This document shows, piece by piece, positions 10,529 to 19,784 of a stretch of 38,699 nt of DNA. The translations under genes and the position numbers were made by a program. Within the stretch, counting starts at the first letter, position 1, and each line of letters opens with the position of its first letter. Source of the DNA: Candidatus Paraburkholderia schumanniana. Its GTDB lineage: Bacteria; Pseudomonadota; Gammaproteobacteria; Burkholderiales; Burkholderiaceae. Location: NCBI GenBank assembly GCA_001189335.2, contig LFJH01000005.1, positions 1 through 38,699 of the forward strand, read 5' to 3'. Under the pieces are notes generated by a model. It was not told where the DNA came from. It saw only the letters and a program-made list of their open reading frames with translations, and ran no database searches.

Positions 10529-10565
10529 GCGTCCTGTTCGCATTGCGCGGGCAGGGCGCTTTTTT
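10529..10565 (+). terminator. Rho-independent terminator after the TerC gene
   Basis: A 13-bp stem with some G-U pairs (GCGTCCTGTTCGC with GCGGGCAGGGCGC) is followed by six T. It separates the TerC gene from the pilin gene. Confidence 0.8.
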
Positions 10566-10584
10566 CGTACTTCTGGGAGCAGCA

Positions 10585-11171
10585 ATGGCAATGTTGGTTT
10601 GTGGTTTCATCGCGCCGCCTGAACGGCGCGGCTCTTGGTTCGGGCGCGTGAAGCAGAGATGGCTCGCGGCTTCACCTTGATCGAACTGATGATCGTGCTC
10701 GCGATCGTGGGCGTGGTCGCGGCTTACGCGATTCCCGCGTATCAGGACTATCTGGCGCGAAGCCGCGTGGGCGAGGGCATATCGCTCGCGGCATCGGCGC
10801 GGCTCGCGGTGGCCGAGAACGCGGCGAGCGGCGCGGATCTCGCGGGCGGCTACGCGTCGCCGCCAGGCACGCGCAATGTCGATTCAATCCATGTCGACAG
10901 CGACACCGGGCAGATCACGATTGCGTATTCGACGCGCGTCGCACCCGCCGGATCGAACACGCTTGTTCTGGTGCCGTCGACACCGGACAATGCGGACATG
11001 CCGACAGCCCGCATCGCTCGCTCGCGGCGCAGTGCAGGCCGGATCGGTGACCTGGGAGTGCTTCGCCGCGGCGAAGACGGCACGTCGCTGCCCGCGCCGG
11101 GTGCGGGACCGCTGCCGACGGCTGCGGCGACCTCGCCGGCCAATCTTGCACCGCCCGAGTGCCGCGCATAA
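10585..11171 (+). pseudogene. Type IV pilin (PilA-like), frameshifted
   Basis: The core reads [20 protein letters not shown], the classic prepilin cleavage site (Gly-Phe) plus the hydrophobic N-terminal helix, followed by [18 protein letters not shown]. An ATG at 10585 with GGGAG upstream opens a leader ([16 protein letters not shown]...VKQRWLA) that is in a different frame, so a shift near 10663-10666 is likely; the internal ATG 10659 gives only a 4-residue leader. A second shift occurs near 11005 (after PTARIA): homology moves to another frame as [18 protein letters not shown] one-base loss near 11073 then restores the first frame, giving [11 protein letters not shown] through PPECRA. The net product, if made, has a scrambled 20-residue stretch and lacks one of the two disulfide-loop cysteines. 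Confidence 0.78.
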
Positions 11172-11215
11172 GCACTGCGAAAGTGCGAAGCGCGGGCAAA
11201 CGAAGCACGATCGCT

Positions 11216-11249
11216 GGCGCGGCGGCGGGATTCACGGCGCCGCCGCGCC
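11216..11249 (+). other. Perfect 12-bp-stem hairpin downstream of the pilin gene
   Basis: GGCGCGGCGGCG (11216-11227) and its exact reverse complement (11238-11249) enclose a 10-base loop. No T-run follows directly, with TTTTT only at about 11264-11268. It may terminate pilin transcription or act as a 3' stabiliser. Confidence 0.5.
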
Positions 11250-11330
11250 CTGGTGGACCGTCGTTTTTGCGCCAAAAGCAGCGTTTTCGTCGCAAATCCC
11301 GTCGTCCGCCGGACAGCAGGGGCAAAGTTT

Positions 11331-11338
11331 TGTATAGT
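11331..11338 (+). promoter_or_regulatory. Possible -10 element for the O-oligosaccharyltransferase gene
   Basis: TATAGT (11333-11338), preceded by TG, lies 30 bp upstream of the ATG at 11368. No convincing -35 is visible. Confidence 0.35.
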
Positions 11339-11367
11339 GCGCCGGTTGCCGACGTTCCCAGTCCCTC

Positions 11368-13176
11368 ATGTCTTCCCAATCCGCGCGTTTTTTTTGTTTT
11401 GCCGTCCTGTGTCTCGCGTTGACGATTCCTTTCGCCGTCGTCAACCACACCTATCCGATTCCGACTTTCTACGCCGAATACAGCGCGCTCGCGCTCTATC
11501 TGGCGCTCGGTGCGACGGTCGCGCTGCTCGTGCGCGTGTCCGAGCCGAAGGTGCCGTTCGCCTCGCCGGTCGTTGCGCTGATGCCGCTCGCGTTCGGCCT
11601 GCTGCTCGTCGCGCAGACGGTCCTGCTGCCGGTTGCCCAGCCATCCATGAACTGGCTGGGCGGCGCGTATCTGCTCGCTTCCTTCGTCGCGGTGTATACG
11701 GGCTTCGGGCTCGTGCGCGCGGGGCTCGGAGAGAAGGCGTTGCGTATCGGCGCGGTGGCGCTGATCGTCGGCGGGCTGTTCGCGGTGTTCTGCCAGATCG
11801 TGCAACTCCTTCACCTCGAGGTGAAGTTCACGCCGTTCGTCGTCGCCTACAACGTGATGATCAACCGTCGCCCGTTCGGCAACATGGCGCAGGCGAATCA
11901 CCTTGCGACGGTCATCGCGTTCGCGATGGCAGGTGCGCTCTACTTCGTGCAGACGCGGCGTCTGCCGATCGTATTGTGGCTCGTGCTGTCGACGGTGTAT
12001 TCGCTGGGGCTCGCGCTCACGGTATCGCGCGGGCCGTGGCTGCAGACGGGGGTGATCGCCGTCGCCGGTTTCTGGATGGCCTTCGTGCTGGGGCGGCCGA
12101 TCTCATCCGAAGGCTTCAACGGTCCGGGCCGGCGCGACGTGCGCGCGTGGCTCGTGCCAGTCCTGCTCGCAATCGTGTTTTTTGCGGTGAATGCGGCGGT
12201 GCGCTGGGCGAACACGCGCTATGGCTTCGGTCTGGCCGAATCGGCCGCGGAGCGCATGCAGGACGCGAACCAGATCGCGCCGCGCCTCGCGCTCTGGAAA
12301 TACGGCTGGACGATGTTCAAGACGCATCCGCTGCTGGGTGTGGGCTGGGGTGAATTCCCTCGCTATCAGTTCGATCTCGTGCGCGATTTCGGCGGCGTGG
12401 AGATCGCGAACAACGCGCACGATATTTTCATCGACCTGCTCGCGAAGACCGGCGCGCTCGGCATGGCGATACTGGTGGCGGGCGTCGCGTTCTGGCTGAT
12501 TCGCGTGCTGCGCGCGCCGCAGACGCCGGCGCGCATTTTCGCGCTGTCGCTGCTCGGTGTGCTGATGATGCACGCGCTCGTCGAGTATCCGCAGCAGTAC
12601 ATGTTCTTCCTGATGCCGGCGATGCTCGTCATCGGTTTACTGGAGACGCGGCCCTTGCGTCTCGTGGCGCGGCCGCTATCGTATGGCGTGTATGTCGTGC
12701 TCGTGCTCGGTGGGCTGGCGGCGCTTTATCCGACGCTGCGGGACTACAACCGCGCCGAAGTGCTTTACTACGGCTCGCGGCCGGTGGAGCAGTACCGGGA
12801 CAATCCGTCGTTCCTGTTCACGGCGTGGGGCGACTACGGTGCGGCGACACTCCTGCCGATCAACGCGCAGAACGTCGAGGAGAAGCTCGCGGCGCATCGC
12901 AAGGCGATAGCGCTGCTGCCGGGCGAGACGGTGTTGCGGCGCTATGCGGTATTGCAGGCGCTGGCCGGGCAGAAGGCCGAGGCGCTCGACACCATGGCCC
13001 GGCTGAAGATTTTCGCCACCGAATTGCATGACTGGCCGAAGCAGCTCTCGGCCGTTTACGATCTCGTCGATGAGGCGGATACGTCGCTGGCTTCGTTCAG
13101 GGCCGATCTGGTGAAGCTTTATGGCGTGCCGGCGCAGAGCCAGGCGCCTGCGGCCGATGATGAGGATGAAGAGTGA
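11368..13176 (+). CDS. PglL-type O-oligosaccharyltransferase / Wzy-family membrane protein
   Basis: This 602-residue inner-membrane protein has about 12 predicted membrane segments (residues about 1-440) and a soluble C-terminal domain with repeat-like helices (about 470-600, including FLFTAWGDYGAATLLPIN), the arrangement of the Wzy_C plus PglL C-terminal architecture. The periplasmic loop carries HPLLGVGWGEFPRYQ and NNAHDIFIDLLAKTGALG; the His in the latter corresponds to the catalytic His of WaaL/PglL ligases. Such enzymes move a glycan from a lipid carrier to Ser/Thr of exported proteins. In Burkholderia this gene sits beside the pilin gene, as here. The pilin is broken, but this gene is open throughout, so other glycoprotein substrates probably keep it under selection. 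No clear ribosome site precedes the ATG. Confidence 0.85.
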   Translation: MSSQSARFFCFAVLCLALTIPFAVVNHTYPIPTFYAEYSALALYLALGATVALLVRVSEPKVPFASPVVALMPLAFGLLLVAQTVLLPVAQPSMNWLGGAYLLASFVAVYTGFGLVRAGLGEKALRIGAVALIVGGLFAVFCQIVQLLHLEVKFTPFVVAYNVMINRRPFGNMAQANHLATVIAFAMAGALYFVQTRRLPIVLWLVLSTVYSLGLALTVSRGPWLQTGVIAVAGFWMAFVLGRPISSEGFNGPGRRDVRAWLVPVLLAIVFFAVNAAVRWANTRYGFGLAESAAERMQDANQIAPRLALWKYGWTMFKTHPLLGVGWGEFPRYQFDLVRDFGGVEIANNAHDIFIDLLAKTGALGMAILVAGVAFWLIRVLRAPQTPARIFALSLLGVLMMHALVEYPQQYMFFLMPAMLVIGLLETRPLRLVARPLSYGVYVVLVLGGLAALYPTLRDYNRAEVLYYGSRPVEQYRDNPSFLFTAWGDYGAATLLPINAQNVEEKLAAHRKAIALLPGETVLRRYAVLQALAGQKAEALDTMARLKIFATELHDWPKQLSAVYDLVDEADTSLASFRADLVKLYGVPAQSQAPAADDEDEE

Positions 13177-13188
13177 GGCGGTGCGGAC

Positions 13189-13686
13189 TCAGGGTTTCGG
13201 CGGCACCTGAACTGCCGCCACCCAATCCCCGGACTTCCCGCCATGCTTCTCCATCACGCGCACGTTGTTGATCGTCATCCCCCGATCCACCGCCTTGCAC
13301 ATGTCGTAAATGGTCAGCAATCCGACCTGCACGGCGGTCAGCGCCTCCATCTCCACACCCGTCCGCCCGACCGTCTCCACGCGCACTTCGCAGTGCACGC
13401 CCGGCAGCGCTTCATCGACCGTGAAATCGACCGCCACGCGCGTCAGCGCGAGCGGATGACACAGCGGAATCAGATCGGCCGTGCGCTTCGCGCCCTGAAT
13501 CGCGGCGATGCGCGCGACGCCGAGCACATCGCCCTTTTTCGCGCGTCCTTCGCGGATCAGCGCGAGCGTGCCTTCGAGCATCGCGATCGAGCCGCGCGCA
13601 ATCGCGATGCGCCGCGTCTCGCCCTTCTCGCCGACATCGACCATGTGGGTCTCGCCGGCGGCATCGAAATGTGTGAGTCCGGACAT
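13189..13686 (-). CDS. moaC: Cyclic pyranopterin monophosphate synthase MoaC
   Basis: MoaC converts the 8,9-dihydro-8-oxo-guanosine intermediate made by MoaA into cyclic pyranopterin monophosphate, an early step of molybdenum cofactor synthesis in the cytoplasm. The 165-residue protein shows the family motifs [13 protein letters not shown] and [10 protein letters not shown], followed by the conserved [11 protein letters not shown]. The start at 13686 ([12 protein letters not shown]) is preceded by GGAGA; the frame runs open far upstream but without homology. It is transcribed towards the PglL-type gene, leaving a 12-bp gap, and divergently from the M48 protease pseudogene. Intact, which suggests at least one molybdoenzyme is still in use. 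Confidence 0.96.
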   Translation of the reverse strand: MSGLTHFDAAGETHMVDVGEKGETRRIAIARGSIAMLEGTLALIREGRAKKGDVLGVARIAAIQGAKRTADLIPLCHPLALTRVAVDFTVDEALPGVHCEVRVETVGRTGVEMEALTAVQVGLLTIYDMCKAVDRGMTINNVRVMEKHGGKSGDWVAAVQVPPKP

Positions 13687-13864
13687 CGCGTCTCCTTCGA
13701 AAGGGCGCTTATCATACCAGCATGAATGCGCGCGGTTTTCCGTGTCGCACGGTGCGCGTATCCCGCCCGGCGTCAGTGGTTCGGACGCCGCGGGCGCAAC
13801 ACTTGATACGATAAGCTCGTTTCCGTTTTCGAGCCGACTCCCGGCGCCGCGTCCCTTTCGCGCC

Positions 13865-15914
13865 ATGCATCCTACACGTCCGAACCGCGCGCTCGTCTCC
13901 CTGTTGTGCCTTGCCCTCGCCATGCCGCCTGCGGCGCTGGCGTAATCGGGCACGCCCGTTGCCGGCGGCCCTGGTCCGAACGGCAACCCGGCCAACCCCG
14001 CCGGCGCGACGGGCACGACGGGCACGCTTGCGGCATCGCAACTGCGTGCATCGCAGGAGAACGGCGGCGGCGATGTGCCCGGCAACGTCGCGGAAGGCGT
14101 GTTCGGCGTCTATGGCGGCTCGGAAAGCCGCTTCGCCAACCGGCCCGGCACGATGTCCGGCCTGCGCGCGCCGCTTTCGTCGGTGCAACTGCCCGATCTC
14201 GGCGACGGCTCCGGCGGGTCGCTCACACCTCAGGCCGAGCGCAAGATCGGCGAGCGCATGATGCGCGAAGTGCGCGCCGATCCCGACTATCTCGATGACT
14301 GGCTGCTGCGCGACTACCTCGATTCGATTTCGTCGAAGCTGTCTGCCGCGGCGGCCACGCAGTATCTCGGCGGCTACCGCCCCGATTTCGACCTCTTCGC
14401 CGTGCGCGACCCGCAGATCAACGCGTTTTCGATGCCCGGCGGCTTCATCGGCGTGAACACGGGCCTGATCGCGGCGACGCAGACGGAATCGGAGCTGGCG
14501 TCCGTGGTCGGGCACGAAATGGGGCACGTGCTCCAGCGCCATATCGCGCGGATGCTCGGCACGCAGCAAAAGAACAGCTACGCCGCGCTCGCCGGCCTGC
14601 TCGCGGGTTTGCTCGCGCACAGCGGCGATCTCGGCATGGGCATCGCGATGGGCGAATAGGCGTTTGCCGTCGACAATCAATCAATTGCGCTTTTCGCGCG
14701 CGGCCGAGCACGAGGCGGACCGCGTCGGCTTCCAGATGCTGAGCGCCGCCGGCTACGACCCGTACGCAATGGCCGCGTTCTTCGAGCACCTCGACCGCTC
14801 GACGATGTCGGACAACGGCGTGCCGCCCTATGTGCGGACGCACCCGCTTACGACCGAGCGCATCGCCGACATGGAGGGCCGCGCGCGGCGCGTGCCGTAC
14901 CGGCAGCCGCGGCAGTCGGTGGAATATGCGTTCGTGCGCGCCCGCGCGCGCGTGCTGCAGGTGAACTACGCGAGCGATTATCGCGAGGTCGCGAGCCGGC
15001 TGCGCTCCGAGATCGACGACCAGACAGCGCTCAATCCGGCGGCGAACTGGTACGGCATCGCGCTCGCGCAATTGCTGACGGGCGATTACGGCGCCGCCAG
15101 CGACTCGCTCGGGCGCGGCGGCTGTTCGAGGGCGAAGAAGCGAGCGCGGCGACGGCATCGGCACAGGTTCGCCAGGAAGTGAAGGCCGACGCCGCGAAGC
15201 CGGCTCCGGAAAACGCGCAGGCGCCGACGCAGAAGGAACGTGGCGCTTCCAGCCCGTCGCTGCGCAATGCGGACCCGTCCATGATCGCGAATCGCGACGC
15301 CGCTCAACAACGCACGCGCGCCGCTCAACCTCGGCGGGAGCGCGCCACCCGAACCCGCGCCGGCCGCCCCGCCGCGCGCGGTCGCCGACATTGCGCTTGC
15401 GCCGGTTCACGTCGAAGGCGGACGCGCGCCAGCCCCGAAACCGCAGCCGGCGCAGGTCCAGCGCAGTTCGACGAGTCTGGACGTCCTCGCCGCCGACATC
15501 GCGCGCCGCGCCGGCCGCTTCGACGATGCGGTGCGCCTGGTCGACATCGCCCAGAAGCGCTGGCCGGAATCGCACGCGGCCATCGACGTGCATCTGCAAG
15601 CGCTGCTCGCCGCGCATCGCTTCGCGCAAGCGCAGTCGCTCGCGCGCCGCGAAACGCGCGCCGAACCGTCGCGACCGGACTGGTGACTCTATCTCGCGCA
15701 GGCGAGCGCGGGGCTCAACGATCCGCTGCAGCAGCATCAGGCGATGGCGGAAAAGTTCGCGCTCGACGGCGCCTGGCCGTCCGCGATTCGCCAACTGAAG
15801 GAAGCGCGCGACGTGAAGAGCGCGAGCTTCTACGATCTGTCGACGATTCCCGCGCGCCTGCGCGATTTCGAGGCACGCTACAAGGAAGAGCGCGATCAGG
15901 AGAAGAACGGCTAG
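13865..15914 (+). pseudogene. BepA/YfgC-like periplasmic M48 metalloprotease with TPR region, multiply disrupted
   Basis: Intact members are exported zinc proteases that help outer-membrane protein assembly. The pieces here are a signal peptide ([10 protein letters not shown]...LCLALAM), the zinc site HEMGH (14513-14527), the second motif EHEADRVG (about 14706-14730), and a C-terminal TPR-like region (LDVLAADIARRAGRFDDAV, LYLAQASAGLNDPLQQHQA). I count six lesions: in-frame stops TAA 13943-13945, TAG 14657-14659 and TGA 15684-15686; a 4-bp tandem duplication (AATCAATCAATT near 14678-14690); a shift near 15110; and an extra base near 15298. The final stop at 15912-15914 is one base from the stop of the convergent gene. 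The ancestral codons were most likely CAA, CAG and TGG. Confidence 0.9.
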
Positions 15915-15915
15915 G

Positions 15916-16497
15916 TCAGTTCTTCGTGGCCGCGCGCGCCGCCGGACTCGCGACGAAGCCGAAGCGCCGTGCGACATCCGCGCGCGCGATCGGCTTTACG
16001 GGCAGTTCGACGCCTGCGCGCCAGTGGAAGAGGCCGCCTTTGCCGCCATCGTCGAGGGCCGCGTGGTTCGCGAACAGTTCGAGATCGTGGTCGTGCAGCG
16101 CGGCCACGCGTGAGGGCGAGGCGCCATCGGAAAAGAGGATGCCGCCTTCGTCGTCGATCCATGCGTGCGCCGGCTCGAAGGCCGCACCGGCCTGATCGGT
16201 CAGGCGCAAGGCGCCGTCGATCGCCTGCAGTCGCACGATCCACGGCGTGTACGCCAGCTCCACATAGACGCGCTGCGGCCCGTTCTGAAAGAACCACTGA
16301 CCGTCGGGATCGCTTTCGTAGTTGCGGTTGATGAAGCCGAGGAGCGCTTCATGCCGGATCGGCGTGCCGAGTTCTCCTGCGGCCTGCGCCGCGTCGTCGC
16401 GCATGCGCCACTGGCCGCGCCGGTCGAGCAGCAGCCAGCCCGTGCAGTGCGGAACGTTGGGCCATTTGGCGAGCGCCTGCTTGACGATTTCATCCAT
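15916..16497 (-). CDS. Conserved proteobacterial protein of unknown function
   Basis: This 193-residue protein begins MDEIVKQALAKWPNVPHCTG and contains WLLLDRRGQWRMRDD, ALLGFINRNYESDPDGQWFF, QNGPQRVYVELAYTPW and HAWIDDEGGILFSDG. I recognise it as a widespread family in beta-proteobacteria with a DUF designation that I cannot recall with certainty. It is soluble, with no signal peptide or membrane segment visible, and rich in Trp and Asp. It follows the YheT-like pseudogene on the same strand with a 6-bp spacing and was probably co-transcribed with it. The frame is intact. Function unknown. Confidence 0.8.
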   Translation of the reverse strand: MDEIVKQALAKWPNVPHCTGWLLLDRRGQWRMRDDAAQAAGELGTPIRHEALLGFINRNYESDPDGQWFFQNGPQRVYVELAYTPWIVRLQAIDGALRLTDQAGAAFEPAHAWIDDEGGILFSDGASPSRVAALHDHDLELFANHAALDDGGKGGLFHWRAGVELPVKPIARADVARRFGFVASPAARAATKN

Positions 16498-16503
16498 GAT
16501 CGT

Positions 16504-17565
16504 TCAGGAAACGAAGTTATCCAGATAACCGAACACGCGCAGCGACAGCCAGTCGATCCGGCCCGGGAACGGTCCCGTCATGAAGCCGACGTGTCCGCCG
16601 TGGTTCGGCTGATCGAGCGTCACGCGCTCGGACACTTCCGCGCGCGATGGCAGCGCGAACTCCGGCAGGAACGGATCGTTGCGCGTGTTCAGCAGCAGCG
16701 CGGGCACTTCGATGCGTCTCAGATGCGCGTGGACCGTCGCGGCCGACCAGTAGTGGTCGGTATCGCGAAAGCCGTGCAGCGGGCGCGGTCACGACGTTGT
16801 CGAATTCGTACAGCGTGCGCGCGGCGAGCACGGCGTCGCGGTCGTAGAGGCCGGGATACTGCCCGAGCTTCGCGAGCGCCTTCCTCTTCAGCGACTTCAG
16901 GAAGCTGCGCGTATACACCATGCCGAAGCCCCCGCGAGATCGCCTCGCCGCCCGCGTGGACATCGAGCGGCGCCGAGATGGCGGCCGCCGCGCTGATGAT
17001 AGACGCATCCGTGCCGCGCTCGCACAGCCAGTGCAGCAGCACGTTGCCGCCGAGCGAGACGCCCGCTGCCACGATCGGCCCGCGATGCGACTGCGCGAGC
17101 CGCCGCAGGATTCAGTCGACCTCCGCGCCGTCGGCGAGGTGATAGAAGCGCGGCAGCAGATTGAGCGGGCCGCTGCAGCTGCGGAAGTGCGGCACGACGC
17201 TTCGCGGCGGCCATCATCGTGCGGGCGTAGTGGGAGTCGGAGTTGCCTTCGAGTCCGTGGAAAAACACGAAGAGCGGGGCGGACGCGGCGGGCTCATCGC
17301 CTGGCTCGTGCGCGAGGTAATCGAGATCGATGAAATCGCCATCGGGCGTGCTCCAGCGCTCGCGCCGGTAGTGTAGTACCGCGGGTTTGCGTCCGAAGAG
17401 GGCGGGGACGATGGTCTGCGCGTGGCTCGTCGGCAGCCAGAGCGGCGCGCTGTAGAGCCATTCCGCGGCAGTCGGCGCGAGCACGCGCGCGGCTTTATTC
17501 AGTGCGACGGCAGGCGCCTTGTCCACGAACGACGGATCGTGTTTCAACAACGGATCGCGCTTCAT
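16504..17565 (-). pseudogene. YheT-like alpha/beta hydrolase, broken
   Basis: The intact start MKRDPLLKHDPSFVDKAP leads through WLPTSHAQTIVPALFGRKP and FVFFHGLEGNSDSHYARTMM, family-typical of YheT-type esterases. Near 17200 the text jumps from MMAAAKR to VPHFRSCSGPLNLLPRFYH in another frame, as if about 17 bp (coding GWHGV) were deleted. A TGA follows at 17112-17114 (EVD-stop-ILRRLAQS), where relatives have Trp. The nucleophile motif GVSLGGNVLLHW comes next. Two more single-base insertions lie in a G-run near 16925-16933 and near 16780-16784. The C-terminus (LDQPNHGGHVGFM, with the catalytic His) ends at 16504. Four lesions; no active enzyme. Confidence 0.88.
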
Positions 17566-17606
17566 GGCCCCTCCCCGACAAACGTCTTCTTCAGCGCTTC
17601 AAACCT

Positions 17607-18053
17607 TCAATGCAGCGGTCCCTGACCGTGACGCAGCCTGGCCGCAAACTGTCCCGCCGTCTCCAGCGGCATCTCGCTCGCGTGAATATGTGCGATGCGC
17701 CACTCACCGCGCTCGTGAACCATCACGTAGGTCGTGTAGATCATGCGCGGCGCGCTGGTCGGCTCAGCCGGCTGATGCGCTTCGGCAATCGCGTACACCA
17801 CCGTGCCGAGGCTGTCGTACACGCGGATATCGAGCGGCTCGATCGTCACCGGCTGCGTTTCGAACTGCCTGCCGAGACCGGCGCGGATGCTCTCCAGCCC
17901 GTGCAGATGCGTGCCGTCAGGGCAGACGCAGGTGGCGAACTCCTCGTCGAGCCACAACGGCATCACCGTATCGATGCTGTTGTCCGCGACGGCCTGATAG
18001 TAAGCATTGAGGGTATCGGCGGCGGCATCGAAGAGGCGGGCGAAACGTGGCAT
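17607..18053 (-). CDS. SnoaL/NTF2-like domain protein
   Basis: A 148-residue single-domain protein starting MPRFARLFDAAADTLNAYYQ. The pattern of an N-terminal helix (YYQAVADNSIDTVMPLW), FATCVCPDGTHLHGLESIRAG and a C-terminal WRIAHIHASEMP strand matches the SnoaL-3/DUF4440 type of the NTF2-like cone fold, which covers small-molecule isomerases and many proteins of unknown role. I chose the ATG at 18053; the frame continues 27 codons upstream without homology and the ribosome site is weak in both cases. No specific substrate can be inferred. It lies between the YheT-like pseudogene and waaF, all on the minus strand. Confidence 0.75.
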   Translation of the reverse strand: MPRFARLFDAAADTLNAYYQAVADNSIDTVMPLWLDEEFATCVCPDGTHLHGLESIRAGLGRQFETQPVTIEPLDIRVYDSLGTVVYAIAEAHQPAEPTSAPRMIYTTYVMVHERGEWRIAHIHASEMPLETAGQFAARLRHGQGPLH

Positions 18054-18242
18054 GGCTCGTGGGTCTCTGGCATTCGGTGCAGGCGCCCCTGTCGGCCGCT
18101 GATGACGGCTGGGCGACGGGACGACGCGCTGCATTGGTCATTGGTCAAAGCATATCCCCGTTCGGAGACATTCGCGTGTCTGCGCCCGCACACACGGCTG
18201 GTAACCGCCCGAAAACGCTGGTGTTGACGCGCGCCGGCAACA

Positions 18243-19328
18243 TCAGCGATGCGCGAGCAGCATGCCGCGCAAGTTGCCGAAAACCTGCTCCGCGGTGAGT
18301 TCGCGAAGGCAGTTCAGATGGCCGAGCGGGCACTCGCGGGCAAAGCACGGACTGCATTCAAGATGCAACCATTGTACCTTTGCGAGATCGGACAAGGGCG
18401 GCGTGTGGCGCGGATCGGTCGAGCCGTAGACCGCGACCAGCGGCCGGCGCGACGCGGCCGCGACGTGCATCAGGCCCGAATCATTGGTGACGACCGCGCT
18501 GGCTCGCGAAATCAGCGCGCAGGCCTCCCCGAGCGAGGTCTGGCCGCACAGGTTGCGCACGTTCGGCGCGCGGTCCGCGATGGCCTGCGCGATCGGCGCA
18601 TCCTTCTTCGAGCCGAGCGCGATGATGCGCGCATACGGGAACGACTGCGCGATGAACTGCGCAAGCGACGCGAAATGCTCCGGCGGCCAGCGCTTGGCCG
18701 GACCGTACTCCGCGCCGGGGCAGAACACGACGAGCGGCGCACGCGTGTCGAGATTGAAGCGCGTCGAGACGCGGGCGGCTTCGTTCGGATCCGATTCGAG
18801 GCGCGGAACCAGTAGCGTGGGGGCGTCGGCCGGGGCGGCTTCGTTGCCGGCGGCGTGCCCCTGCGCGTATTTGTCGACGAACGGCAGCTTTGCGCCAGGC
18901 GCGTAGGCGAGCGCGGCGTAGTGGGCCGTCATCGGCGGGCGCTCGGCCTTCGGCGGATTCGCGTGCCGCACGTTGAGCAACCCGTAGCGGCTCTCGCCGG
19001 TGTAGCCGATGCGCAGATTGATACCCGCCATCCACGGGATCAGCGCGGATTTCACGGAATTGGGCAGCACGTAGGCGGCGTCGTAGCCGACATCGCGCAA
19101 ATCGCTTGCGAGCTGCCAGCGGCGCAGCAGTTGCAGCTTGCCGTGGGCGAGGTCCGTCGCGTAGACGTCGCGGACCTCCGGCATGCGCTCGAGCACGGGC
19201 GCGACCCAGGTGGGCGCGACGGCATCGATCGCGATGCGCGGATGCAGCTTCCGCAGAAGCGTGAAGAGCGGCTGCGCCATCAATGCGTCACCGATCCAGT
19301 TCGGTGCTATAACCAGCGCGCGGCGCAT
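18243..19328 (-). CDS. waaF: ADP-heptose:LPS heptosyltransferase II
   Basis: This 361-residue glycosyltransferase (GT9 family) adds the second heptose to the lipopolysaccharide inner core at the cytoplasmic face of the inner membrane. It opens with the donor-domain motif MRRALVIAPNWIGDALMAQP and has PNSVKSALIPWMAGI (acceptor side), CPGAEYGPAKRWPPEHFA and TNDSGLMHVAAASRRPLVA (ADP-heptose binding), then YGSTDPRHTPP. Length is normal. A cysteine-rich tail (LECSPCFARECPLGHLNC) is usual in this family. It is intact, so core LPS is still being built. The zinc-finger gene and ilvE lie upstream on the same strand. Confidence 0.95.
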   Translation of the reverse strand: MRRALVIAPNWIGDALMAQPLFTLLRKLHPRIAIDAVAPTWVAPVLERMPEVRDVYATDLAHGKLQLLRRWQLASDLRDVGYDAAYVLPNSVKSALIPWMAGINLRIGYTGESRYGLLNVRHANPPKAERPPMTAHYAALAYAPGAKLPFVDKYAQGHAAGNEAAPADAPTLLVPRLESDPNEAARVSTRFNLDTRAPLVVFCPGAEYGPAKRWPPEHFASLAQFIAQSFPYARIIALGSKKDAPIAQAIADRAPNVRNLCGQTSLGEACALISRASAVVTNDSGLMHVAAASRRPLVAVYGSTDPRHTPPLSDLAKVQWLHLECSPCFARECPLGHLNCLRELTAEQVFGNLRGMLLAHR

Positions 19329-19498
19329 CTGTTGTTATCCGATCTCAAAAAAGAAACGCAACTCGCCGCCTTGGGGCGAGCCGTTGATTGTCGTGGGTCT
19401 GACTTGCGCGGCCCCCTCGATGGCTGCGCGGCGCGGGCGAGCAGGGCGGGGTATCCGCCCGTTCGATGCGGGGCGCCGCGGGACGCCCCGTGCCAAGC

Positions 19499-19696
19499 TC
19501 AGTGACCGCCCTTGAGCACTTCGCCGTCCTTCAGCTTGTAGCGCGTGCCGCAGTACGGGCAGCGCGCCTCGCCGTGCGTCACGTCGATGAACACGCGCGG
19601 ATGCGCGCTCCAGCGCTGCATCTTCGGGTTCGGGCAGAAGGCCGGCAGATCCTTGGCGCTCAGCTCCACCAGCGGCATTTCCTTCAGGTCGCTCAT
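19499..19696 (-). CDS. Small zinc-finger protein (zf-CHCC type)
   Basis: A 65-residue protein starting MSDLKEMPLVELSAKDLPAF. Its likely zinc ligands are Cys21, a His (His32 or His41), Cys46 and Cys49 (CPYCGTRYKL). This is the zf-CHCC fold also seen at the C-terminus of a mitochondrial complex I accessory subunit. It typically sits between ilvE and waaF in Burkholderia. The role of the bacterial protein is not established. The start at 19696 fits the usual family length; 88 bp separate it from ilvE upstream. Confidence 0.85.
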   Translation of the reverse strand: MSDLKEMPLVELSAKDLPAFCPNPKMQRWSAHPRVFIDVTHGEARCPYCGTRYKLKDGEVLKGGH

Positions 19697-19784
19697 TGCT
19701 ATCTCTTGTCTTGATGTCTTGCGTTGCGTGCGGGTTCTGGGACGAAGCGCACGGGCGCGGCCCGCTGCTTCGCCGGAAGGTCGC

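Noticed and set aside
14445-15977. 510-codon minus-strand frame opposite the M48 pseudogene
   Set aside because: Arg/Ala-rich shadow; the plus strand shows protease motifs across the region.
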